DNA of 6,566 bases from RGIG8782 sp017475895 (GCA_947167315.1 CAMVHP010000049.1:1-6566); one strand, 5' to 3'; positions 1 to 5,628 are shown, counted from the stretch's first letter. Numbers and translations: made by a program. The notes: generated from the letters alone by a model not told the origin.

Positions 1-264
1 GGACACGGAGTCCAGATACATAGATTTCCAAAACTGATGAAGTTGGCATCCAGCATGGGAGTAACATTTGAAATATGTATATCCAGCAACCTAGTTACAA
101 AGGCCGTAGAATCAAAAAAGAAATTCATTGATATATTTAAAAAATTTGAGGAATACCAAATAAACTACACAATATGTACGGATTCAACGTTTTCTCTTGA
201 TACAAATATAGCAAAAGAAAACAAGATATATCAAGACATAATGGAGCAAAGTAAAAAACAATAA
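1..264 (+). CDS. Adenosine deaminase family protein, C-terminal part (5' end outside window)
   Basis: The frame is open from base 1, so the gene starts upstream of the window; the ATG at 37 is internal. The 87 visible residues begin GHGVQIHRF, which matches the metal/catalytic His motif (GHG) of the adenosine/AMP deaminase TIM barrel. Next comes EICISSNLVT (fragment residues 24-33), equivalent to the family's 'E-x-C-P-x-SN' strand, then ICTDST (58-63), equivalent to 'xNTDDP'. Asp61 would be the zinc-binding Asp. The usual second Asp, which contacts the purine, is Ser62 here. Only 26 residues follow this Asp, shorter than the roughly 45-57 in classical enzymes. Family members hydrolytically deaminate adenosine or related aminopurines in the cytosol; the Ser leaves the exact substrate open. 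The TAA lies 2 nt before the lipid-kinase ATG, so the two are probably co-transcribed. Family assignment is fairly sure; substrate is not. Confidence 0.72.
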   Translation, partial: GHGVQIHRFPKLMKLASSMGVTFEICISSNLVTKAVESKKKFIDIFKKFEEYQINYTICTDSTFSLDTNIAKENKIYQDIMEQSKKQ

Positions 265-266
265 AA

Positions 267-1145
267 ATGAATAAGTGTCTGTTAATCACTAATCCCCTGT
301 CTGGTAAGTACAGCAGAAAAAAAGCCGAGTTTATTGTGAATGAGCTGGGCAGGTGCGGTATTACTGTATTGAAACATGAACTGGGTGTTGATGAGAAAGT
401 TTCTGATGTTATTAAAAATATAGATGCTAAAGATATAAACCACATAATTTTAGCCTTTGGTGATGGTACAATAAATAATGCCTGTAACGCTCTATTAGCA
501 AGAGATGATTATGAAAAATTTGTAATATCGGTGATGCCATTGGGAACGGCAAATATTTTAGCGATGGAATTGAACTGTGATAGTATAAAAAGATCAATAA
601 GAGCAATTAATAATTTTTATAACAACATAGGTAAAACTAAAAAAATTCATTTTGGTCTAGTAAATGGTCAATATTTTGTGCTTATGGCCAGTGCAGGTTT
701 TGATTCCTATGCTGTCCGTAACACTAAGGAAAGTTTAAAAAAGAAAATTGGAAAATATGCGTACATCTATGAATTTTTGAAAATTGTTTTTAAAAAAGAC
801 TTTAGAAAAGTTTCAGCAACGGTTGATGGTGTTCGCTATGATGGCATTGTGGCCTGTGTAAGTAATGGAAAATATTACGGAATAAAACTTCATATAACGG
901 CGTCAGATATGAGTACAAACGATTTTGATCTGCTGGTGATTAAAAAAATATCGCTAATATCAATGATAAAATACCTTTTTACAAAAAAGAGTAACAGAGA
1001 CATTATTTATATAAAAAATGTTAATAGGGTTATTATGGATAGTGAAATAAAAGAGTATCCACTGCAAATTGATGGTGATTATCTCTGTGACTTGCCCAGC
1101 ACGGTCGAAAGTACGAACAAGTTTTTGAATTTCATACGGCTTTAG
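267..1145 (+). CDS. Diacylglycerol/lipid kinase family protein (DAGK catalytic domain, YegS/BmrU type)
   Basis: This 292-residue protein has the typical length for bacterial soluble lipid kinases. It shows the DAGK catalytic fold: NPLSG near the N-terminus (9-13), the nucleotide-binding FGDGTIN (64-70), PLGTANILAMEL (91-102, family 'P-x-GT-x-N-x-x-A'), AGFD (143-146), a YYG turn (203-205), and C-terminal IDGD (268-271, family 'DGE'). The first glycine of the usual GGDGT is Phe64, and the Glu that often follows TIN is Asn. Family members transfer ATP phosphate to diacylglycerol, phosphatidylglycerol or sphingoid-type lipids at the inner membrane face; the substrate cannot be told from sequence. 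The start is the ATG 2 nt after the preceding stop. There is no strong Shine-Dalgarno directly before it (GGAG lies about 20 nt upstream), which suggests translational coupling to the deaminase gene. No related lipid gene sits directly alongside. Confidence 0.85.
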   Translation: MNKCLLITNPLSGKYSRKKAEFIVNELGRCGITVLKHELGVDEKVSDVIKNIDAKDINHIILAFGDGTINNACNALLARDDYEKFVISVMPLGTANILAMELNCDSIKRSIRAINNFYNNIGKTKKIHFGLVNGQYFVLMASAGFDSYAVRNTKESLKKKIGKYAYIYEFLKIVFKKDFRKVSATVDGVRYDGIVACVSNGKYYGIKLHITASDMSTNDFDLLVIKKISLISMIKYLFTKKSNRDIIYIKNVNRVIMDSEIKEYPLQIDGDYLCDLPSTVESTNKFLNFIRL

Positions 1146-1146
1146 A

Positions 1147-1316
1147 TATTGTTACATCATCAACAAAATATTGCCACCAGTATCACTATTTACCAAAAAC
1201 AACGATAGAGGTAAGAAAAGAGCATCGGTATTGGAAAAATTAACGCATTTTTTGAAAAATTTAAGGACATAGCAACCGGAACATTTGAAGAACAATCTCA
1301 GAATTGTGAAAAATAA
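1147..1316 (+). pseudogene. Possible decayed coding remnant with a frameshift
   Basis: Between the lipid kinase stop and the next promoter, two adjoining frames carry protein-like text. One frame is open from about 1147 to a TAG at 1270-1272 and contains LPPVSLFTKNNDRG and KKRASVLEK. The next frame is open from 1215 to a TAA at 1314-1316 and contains GKINAFFEKFKDIATG and TFEEQ. Joining them near 1230-1240, in a run of A residues, would give a continuous stretch of about 55 residues with amphipathic, charged character. There is no ATG start and no clear ribosome binding site. The LPP-SLF stretch loosely recalls the linker before the FtsK motor domain, but that may be chance. It could equally be plain intergenic sequence. 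Confidence 0.18.
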
Positions 1317-1324
1317 ATTGATGC

Positions 1325-1339
1325 AAAAAATTGTTTGAT
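1325..1339 (+). repeat. Copy 1 of a 15-bp sequence shared with the lpxA promoter
   Basis: Six A residues followed by TTGTTTGAT. The identical 15 bases occur at 4447-4461 ahead of lpxA. The A-run sits just upstream of the -35 hexamer here, where an UP-element would be, and the copy ends 53 nt before the HAD start codon. Confidence 0.5.
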
Positions 1340-1359
1340 TATTATTATTTTGTTATTAT
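1331..1359 (+). promoter_or_regulatory. Predicted sigma-70 promoter for the HAD-kdsB operon, with RBS downstream
   Basis: A -35 hexamer TTGTTT (1331-1336), an exact 17-bp spacer and a -10 hexamer TATTAT (1354-1359) would place the transcript start near 1366, about 25 nt before the HAD ATG at 1392. An A6 run directly upstream could act as an UP element. A good Shine-Dalgarno, AAGGAAG (1381-1387), lies 4 nt before the ATG. It is the clearest ribosome binding site in the window and fixes that start. The surrounding DNA is AT-rich, so a chance match is possible, but position and spacing are apt. Confidence 0.55.
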
Positions 1360-1391
1360 CTTAACTATAAGACAATAATAAAGGAAGCTTT

Positions 1392-2078
1392 ATGGAAAAA
1401 CCAGTAATAAAAAACATTTTTTGGGATGTTGACGGGGTGTTGGCAGACTTGGGTTTTGCCTACTTCAATTTTCTAAAAAACCACCCAAATTATAAGGATA
1501 AATACAGCAACATAGAATGGGAAGACTTGCCAAAAGTTTTACCAATAGATCCAAAATATGGTTCACTGGAATTAAAAACACATCCGGAATTGGGAAAACA
1601 AATGGACTATGACTTCTGCCACAGCCCAGAATTCTTTAATAACAGACCTTTGTATCCGGGTGTAGTGGAAACACTAAAGGAATTGAATAAAATGGGTTAC
1701 AAACAATTCACTTTATCGGCGACCTTTGATGTGGAAACAAAGAAAAAATTGTTAAGAGAGTTATTTAAGGATGTAACAGACTTTTTAATAATAGAATGTG
1801 TTCAACACGGAACATTTATGCATGACACAGCAAAAACCGACATGTTAAAATGGTGTTTTGATAAATATAACATAAAAGCAGAAGAAACAATTCTGGTTGA
1901 TGATAGAATTTATAACCAAAATGCTGCAATAGATGCCGGAGCACATCCAATTAGATACAGATGTGAATTCACAACGGATTTACCGGAAGATATGAAGTGG
2001 ATTCCAGAAGTATACTCGCTTGACGAGCTTAAATTATGGTTAAAAAATAACACTATACAACCAAACAACGGAAAATAA
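1392..2078 (+). CDS. HAD-superfamily hydrolase (phosphatase) co-operonic with kdsB
   Basis: This 228-residue protein carries all four HAD motifs. Motif I is WDVDGVLAD (11-19), with nucleophile Asp12 and acid/base Asp14. Motif II is TLSAT, with Ser109. Motif III is probably Lys148. Motif IV is ILVDDR, with Asp170/Asp171 binding Mg2+. About 65 residues between motif I and the PLYPG strand (87-90), including several charged and aromatic residues, form a C1-type cap, so the substrate is probably a small phosphorylated molecule. The fold family is certain; the substrate is not recognised. The stop is 1 nt before the kdsB ATG and the pair share one promoter, so the context points to sugar-phosphate or KDO metabolism. 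It could fill the KDO-8-phosphate phosphatase (KdsC) role, but KdsC enzymes are shorter and capless, so this is only inference. A nucleotidase or a general detoxifying phosphatase is the main alternative. Confidence 0.85.
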   Translation: MEKPVIKNIFWDVDGVLADLGFAYFNFLKNHPNYKDKYSNIEWEDLPKVLPIDPKYGSLELKTHPELGKQMDYDFCHSPEFFNNRPLYPGVVETLKELNKMGYKQFTLSATFDVETKKKLLRELFKDVTDFLIIECVQHGTFMHDTAKTDMLKWCFDKYNIKAEETILVDDRIYNQNAAIDAGAHPIRYRCEFTTDLPEDMKWIPEVYSLDELKLWLKNNTIQPNNGK

Positions 2079-2079
2079 T

Positions 2080-2853
2080 ATGAGTAAAATTATCACAATG
2101 ATACCCGCAAGGATGGCAGCAACAAGATTACCAAACAAGCCTTTGCTTGACATAAATGGTAAAACTTTAATACAAAGAGTATATGAAAATGTCAGTAAAG
2201 TTATTGATGGCGATGTTGTCATTGCTGCTGGTGATCAAATTATAGTGGACGAGGCAAGTAAATTTGGAGCAAAGGCAATTTTAACAGATCCAAAACTACC
2301 AAGCGGAACGGACAGAATTGCTGAGGCATTGAAAAATATTGATCCAAGCGGTACAAAATACGATATAGTGGTAAATTTTCAGGGAGATAACATAAATGTT
2401 GATCCAAAGGTGGTTTTGCCACTCATAGAGATGATTGAAAGAACAAATTGTGATATTGCCACCTGTGGTATGGTGTTTAAGTCGATGAATGATGTGAATG
2501 ATCCAAATATGGTGAAAATTATATCAAACATTAGAGACGGAGAGGAGGAGGGGAAATGTTTGTATTTTTCTCGTTCCTCAGCACCATTCATCAGAAATCC
2601 AGAAAAATCTAAAACAAAAAACTACTATCACCACATAGGTATCTATGTTTACAAGGCTGAGGCACTGAAAAAAATGGTGTCACTGCCGGTGGGTGTTTTG
2701 GAGGATAGAGAAGCACTGGAACAATTGCGGGCACTGGAAGCAGGTATGGAAATAAGGGCTAAAATAATAAAAAGCATAAAGCTCATAGAAGAGGCACCAG
2801 CCGATATAAACACAAAAGAGGAATATGAGGAATCTCTAAAATGGATTAAATAA
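2080..2853 (+). CDS. kdsB: 3-deoxy-manno-octulosonate cytidylyltransferase (CMP-KDO synthetase)
   Basis: KdsB activates KDO with CTP to CMP-KDO in the cytosol, feeding KDO transfer onto lipid A precursors. The 257 residues match the usual 245-260. Landmarks: IPARMAATRLPNKPL (8-22, nucleotide-binding loop with Arg11 and Lys20), SGTDRIAEA (75-83), VVNFQGD (97-103, metal-binding Asp103), LYFSR (161-165), HHIGIYVY (184-191), LEDREALEQLRALEAGM (207-223) and the C-terminal ADINT (241-245, metal-binding Asp242). Two deviations from the usual text are visible: QGDNI where most family members have QGDEP, and PADINT instead of P-x-GVDT. The core residues remain, so an active enzyme is expected. The ATG is 1 nt after the HAD stop, with only a weak GGAAAA upstream, indicating translational coupling. 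A strong hairpin terminator follows 25 nt after the stop. Confidence 0.93.
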   Translation: MSKIITMIPARMAATRLPNKPLLDINGKTLIQRVYENVSKVIDGDVVIAAGDQIIVDEASKFGAKAILTDPKLPSGTDRIAEALKNIDPSGTKYDIVVNFQGDNINVDPKVVLPLIEMIERTNCDIATCGMVFKSMNDVNDPNMVKIISNIRDGEEEGKCLYFSRSSAPFIRNPEKSKTKNYYHHIGIYVYKAEALKKMVSLPVGVLEDREALEQLRALEAGMEIRAKIIKSIKLIEEAPADINTKEEYEESLKWIK

Positions 2854-2878
2854 CATATTTGCTTTTATATATATAAAC

Positions 2879-2910
2879 AAAATCTCCAGCATACAAAGGC
2901 TGGAGATTTT
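2879..2910. terminator. Bidirectional intrinsic terminator between kdsB and the O-methyltransferase gene
   Basis: A perfect 12-bp inverted repeat has left arm AAAATCTCCAGC (2879-2890), right arm GCTGGAGATTTT (2899-2910) and an 8-nt loop. On the plus strand it runs into a T-rich tract (TTTTTATTTTTTT, from 2907). On the minus strand the arm also ends in T residues followed by GTTTATATA. It therefore ends both convergent units: kdsB from the left and the sdh-like/methyltransferase unit from the right. The methyltransferase stop codon (2910-2912) touches the foot of the stem. Confidence 0.88.
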
Positions 2911-3557
2911 TATTTTTTTATTGCTATAGTTATTCCGTCATCAACGGGTAGTAGTATGGATGTATATTTATTTTCATTTGCTAATCTTTTGTTAAATTCC
3001 ACCATATTTTCCCTTGTGGTTTTTCTTATTCTATACGGCAATTCTTCGCTATAAACGGCACCGGATAAAAGTGTATTATCGGCAACCATTAGACCACCTT
3101 CTTTTAATTTATCTTCCACGAGATTTAAAAAATCCAAATAGTGATTTTTTCCAGCGTCTATAAAAACCATATCAAATTTTTCATCCATGTTCATCAAAAT
3201 ATTCTCTGCTCTACCCTCGAATAATTTTATTTTTTTATCCACCTTTGCATCAATGAAATTTTGTGTAGCCTTATCGCAACTAGTTTTATCCTTTTCTATT
3301 GTGTAAATTACTCCGTCATCCCTAATACTTCTGGCTAACCATATGGTTGAATAGCCGTAAAATGTACCTATTTCAAGTATTTTTTTGACATTTGATATCT
3401 TTATTAATATTTCCAAAAGTTTTCCGTCTTCTGGATTTATGTTTATGGGGCGATTTACCTCTTTAGCTTCTTTTTTTATTTTCAGCAAAATATCATCTTC
3501 TTTTGTAAAAAGACTTCGGATGTAATTTATTTTGTCACAATCTAAAGAAGTTCTCAT
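2910..3557 (-). CDS. Class I SAM-dependent O-methyltransferase (Methyltransf_3; YrrM/TrmR-like)
   Basis: This 215-residue cytosolic methyltransferase has the family's usual length. The SAM-binding loop is LEIGTFYGYST (61-71) and the acidic residue after strand 2 is Glu88 (YTIEKD). FIDAGK (132-137) supplies a metal-binding Asp134. GGLMVADNTLLSG (154-166) holds the second metal pair, Asp160-Asn161. These are signatures of the Mg2+-dependent catechol/caffeoyl-CoA-type O-methyltransferases, which include the bacterial TrmR/YrrM enzymes that methylate 5-hydroxyuridine in tRNA. A tRNA role is possible, but a quinone, catechol or other small substrate cannot be excluded. The start ATG overlaps the stop of the upstream sdhD-like gene by one base (TAATG at 3559-3555), so translation is coupled to that membrane gene. 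Family is sure, substrate unknown. Confidence 0.88.
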   Translation of the reverse strand: MRTSLDCDKINYIRSLFTKEDDILLKIKKEAKEVNRPININPEDGKLLEILIKISNVKKILEIGTFYGYSTIWLARSIRDDGVIYTIEKDKTSCDKATQNFIDAKVDKKIKLFEGRAENILMNMDEKFDMVFIDAGKNHYLDFLNLVEDKLKEGGLMVADNTLLSGAVYSEELPYRIRKTTRENMVEFNKRLANENKYTSILLPVDDGITIAIKK

Positions 3558-3907
3558 TATAACACTAGAATACTATTAAAGTGTATCTTCAAAACACTCA
3601 ACAACACAAAAAATATTACAACATATGTTACTGTAACTACAATCCCCTTTAGGTTTTTATTGTATTTTTTTGCTTTTACATATACATCTATTAAATATAA
3701 CACTTCAACATGCAGGTGATATATTATAAATATAAAAAATAATATACCAAACACCACATTTACTGGATTGAAGAATAATGTTAAAAAACTGTTATGTGTA
3801 GTTATTAAATTAGACAATGAAGTTATAAACCAAATTAACAACGGTAAAAAAATGATGCTTTTGACACCGCCATTTAAAAAGTATTTTTCATCGTCTACAT
3901 TATACAT
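3557..3907 (-). CDS. sdhD: Probable divergent succinate dehydrogenase membrane anchor subunit SdhD
   Basis: From the ATG at 3907 the protein has 116 residues, about the length of E. coli SdhD (115). Three hydrophobic helices are visible (about 17-34, 49-71, 88-109), the SdhD topology. LPLLIWFITSL (21-31) resembles the 'P-L-x-x-W-F-x-x-SL' of alphaproteobacterial SdhD, and NPVNVVFGILFF followed by YHLHVEVLYLIDVYVK (63-78) fits the second helix. Recalled E. coli SdhD reads IHAWIGMWQVLTDYVK there: His64 falls on the heme b ligand His71 and Tyr76 on the ubiquinone-site Tyr83, while the Gly and the Asp before Tyr are changed. An in-frame ATG at 3949 would add 14 residues; 3907 is preferred because it overlaps the upstream stop by only 8 nt. 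The role would be anchoring SdhAB and binding quinone in complex II. No sdhA or sdhB is adjacent. The assignment is by eye. Confidence 0.6.
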   Translation of the reverse strand: MYNVDDEKYFLNGGVKSIIFLPLLIWFITSLSNLITTHNSFLTLFFNPVNVVFGILFFIFIIYHLHVEVLYLIDVYVKAKKYNKNLKGIVVTVTYVVIFFVLLSVLKIHFNSILVL

Positions 3908-4289
3908 AACTAACCACTGATATTGATAATAAAAATAAAAGTATAGCAATTGATATTGTTATAACATTTGCGGACTTTAGACTAACTTTTCTAACACTCT
4001 TAAACTGAATTATTCTAAATCTAATTTCGTTTATGGTGTAAAATATTATATTAAATAGATTTATATATAAAAAATATTTCATAAGTACACAGCCTACGCA
4101 GGAACTATACAAAACATTTTGTGATTTTTTTTTGAATAAAAAATTATCGTAAGCAGAATTTGTGAGATACGTGGCAAAAAATACTATAAATAGATATGTT
4201 AATATTATAGAAAAACAATAACATTTATAGTAAAATGGTCTTTGTTCTCTAATCTGTTTTAATAGACAATTGTAATGCCTTCTAATCAT
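3900..4289 (-). CDS. sdhC: Probable degenerate succinate dehydrogenase cytochrome b556 subunit SdhC
   Basis: From the ATG at 4289 this is 129 residues, the same length as E. coli SdhC. It has an MIR start, a QRP motif (16-18) and three hydrophobic helices (about 25-43, 60-84, 107-127). Residues 71-96 line up without gaps with recalled E. coli SdhC 71-96: Lys71, Ile89, Arg90 and Phe96 are shared. The heme b ligand His84 is Tyr84, Gly88 is Glu88, His91 is Phe91 and Asp95 is Gln95. The S-x-x-HR quinone-site motif in helix 1 is not seen. The same frame is open back to an ATG at 4406 (preceded by TTG at 4409), giving up to 169 residues; a strong AAAGGAG (4395-4389) lies inside that extension. Context supports the call: the next gene is the SdhD-like protein, overlapping by 8 nt. 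On its own this would only be a three-helix membrane protein, so confidence is moderate. Confidence 0.45.
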   Translation of the reverse strand: MIRRHYNCLLKQIREQRPFYYKCYCFSIILTYLFIVFFATYLTNSAYDNFLFKKKSQNVLYSSCVGCVLMKYFLYINLFNIIFYTINEIRFRIIQFKSVRKVSLKSANVITISIAILLFLLSISVVSYV

Positions 4290-4428
4290 ATAATTATTAA
4301 TTTTCACTTCCCCTAGTATAACATTATTTTTATAAAAAACAATAGGGGTAGTAACAATTTGATTAAAAGCCGTTGTATAAATAAAAAACTCCTTTAATGG
4401 ATACATCAAAAATTCGATATAATATAGC

Positions 4429-4446
4429 TTTGTAATATTTTGTAAT
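4429..4446 (+). repeat. Two TTTGTAAT direct repeats spaced one helical turn
   Basis: TTTGTAAT occurs at 4429-4436 and again at 4439-4446, start to start 10 bp, between the divergent sdhC-like and lpxA starts and just upstream of the lpxA -35. The phasing would suit a regulator binding one face of the DNA, but AT-rich sequence makes chance repeats common. Confidence 0.25.
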
Positions 4447-4461
4447 AAAAAATTGTTTGAT
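4447..4461 (+). repeat. Copy 2 of the 15-bp sequence shared with the HAD-kdsB promoter
   Basis: Identical to 1325-1339 (A6 then TTGTTTGAT). It overlaps the lpxA -35 region and ends 63 nt before the lpxA ATG, in the same orientation as the first copy. Confidence 0.5.
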
Positions 4462-4485
4462 AAAAGACAAAATACGCTTTAAAAT
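4457..4485 (+). promoter_or_regulatory. Predicted sigma-70 promoter for lpxA
   Basis: A -35 TTGATA (4457-4462, five of six to consensus), a 17-bp spacer and a -10 TAAAAT (4480-4485, five of six to consensus) place the transcript start near 4492, leaving a leader of about 32 nt. No clear Shine-Dalgarno precedes lpxA. A four-codon mini-ORF (ATG at 4513, TGA at 4525-4527) overlaps the lpxA start codon. Confidence 0.6.
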
Positions 4486-4523
4486 AGCCAACGAACATTT
4501 ATTAATACATTAATGGTTGCAAA

Positions 4524-5381
4524 ATGATGGAAATAACACAAAAAGATATGAACACAATAAATTATAATTCAGTTAAAAACAACAACAATCAAATACACAG
4601 AACAGCAATAATAGAGAATGGAGCAGTAATCGGCAAGGATGTTAAAATAGGTCCCTTTTGCGTGATTGGAAAAAATGTTGTAATTGGTGACGGATGCGAA
4701 TTGGTATCAAATGTGGTTATAGATGGACACACAACCATTGGTAAAAACAATAAAATATTTCCGTTTGCTGTGATAGGTCAAGAACCACAGGATTTAAAAT
4801 ATGAAGGCGAAAAATCGAAGATAGTTATCGGCGATAATAATAAAATAAGAGAACATTGCACAATACATTTAGGAACAAAGGGCGACCACATGTTAACAAA
4901 AATTGGCAACAACAATCTTTTTATGGTAAATACCCACATAGCACATGACTGTATTGTTGGTAGTAATTGTATTTTTGCAAATAATGCAACACTGGGTGGA
5001 CACGTTCATGTTGGTAATTATGCGGTAATAGGTGGTATGTCCGCAATACACCAAAAGGTTAGAATAGGAAAACATTCAATGATTGGTGGTATGACGGGAG
5101 TTGAAAAAGATGTTATACCCTATGGTGTTGTGGTAGAAGAAAGAAATACAAGTTTAGAGGGGATAAATCTAATTGGTTTAAAAAGAAGAAACTTTACAAA
5201 AAAACAACTAAGCGACCTGAGAAATTTCTATAAAGATTTATTCTGTGTGGATGGAGCAAGTGTGTTTGAATTGGTTGAATCTCTAAAGGAAAAGTACGAG
5301 GGTTCAAAGGTTGTTAATGATATAATAAAGTTTTTGACTGAAGATTCGAAAAGACACATAACAACAAGAATAAAGAAGTAG
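4524..5381 (+). CDS. lpxA: Acyl-[ACP]--UDP-N-acetylglucosamine O-acyltransferase
   Basis: LpxA catalyses the first step of lipid A synthesis, moving a 3-hydroxyacyl chain from ACP to the 3-OH of UDP-GlcNAc in the cytosol. The N-terminal two thirds is a left-handed beta helix of hexapeptide repeats (from about 24: IHRTAI, IGKDVKIGPF, VIGKNVVIG). QEPQDLKYEGE (86-96) holds Lys92, equivalent to E. coli Lys76. NTHIAHDC (136-143) gives catalytic His141 (E. coli His125). GGHV has His160 (E. coli His144) and IHQK has His176 (E. coli His160). Gly189 corresponds to the E. coli ruler residue Gly173, which would be compatible with a long, C14-type hydroxyacyl chain. GLKRR and a helical C-terminus follow. 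At 285 residues it is longer than the usual 255-270 because of an Asn-rich N-terminal extension of about 22 residues; starts at 4527 or 4548 are alternatives. No lpxD, fabZ or lpxB sits beside it. Confidence 0.95.
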   Translation: MMEITQKDMNTINYNSVKNNNNQIHRTAIIENGAVIGKDVKIGPFCVIGKNVVIGDGCELVSNVVIDGHTTIGKNNKIFPFAVIGQEPQDLKYEGEKSKIVIGDNNKIREHCTIHLGTKGDHMLTKIGNNNLFMVNTHIAHDCIVGSNCIFANNATLGGHVHVGNYAVIGGMSAIHQKVRIGKHSMIGGMTGVEKDVIPYGVVVEERNTSLEGINLIGLKRRNFTKKQLSDLRNFYKDLFCVDGASVFELVESLKEKYEGSKVVNDIIKFLTEDSKRHITTRIKK

Positions 5382-5402
5382 TAATATTTTCTGGGATATT
5401 AT

Positions 5403-5431
5403 TTAACATTCACTGACTATTGTATTATAAT
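5403..5431 (+). promoter_or_regulatory. Promoter-like element about 300 nt upstream of radC
   Basis: TTAACA (5403-5408) and a perfect TATAAT (5426-5431) are separated by exactly 17 bp. Transcription would start near 5438, well before the radC ATG at 5735. This implies either a long leader or a separate short RNA. The background is extremely AT-rich, so hexamer matches carry limited weight. Confidence 0.35.
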
Positions 5432-5628
5432 TATATATAACAAGATAATAAATATAAATATTGTGATTGGTTTAACTTGAACGGGAAAAAAGTAAAACAC
5501 TGTAGCATTAAACTTTTTATCTATTTTATTAAACAATTTTTAAACTCTTCTGCTTTTTGTTAATATTAAAATTTATCAGTACAGAAAATTTTAAACGAAA
5601 GAATTATTGAATTATTAAAATTATTGGT

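Noticed and set aside
37..264. A complete 75-codon gene starting at ATG 37
   Set aside because: The frame is open to base 1 and the upstream residues GHGVQIHR carry the deaminase metal motif, so this is the end of a longer gene.
1288..1316. Terminator after the lipid kinase gene (ACAAT/ATTGT hairpin at about 1292-1307)
   Set aside because: The stem is only 5 AT-rich pairs and is followed by A residues, not a T-tract.
3908..3949. Longer start for the sdhD-like gene at 3949
   Set aside because: It would overlap the upstream gene by 50 nt and add 14 residues with no family match; the ATG at 3907 gives an 8-nt overlap and normal length.
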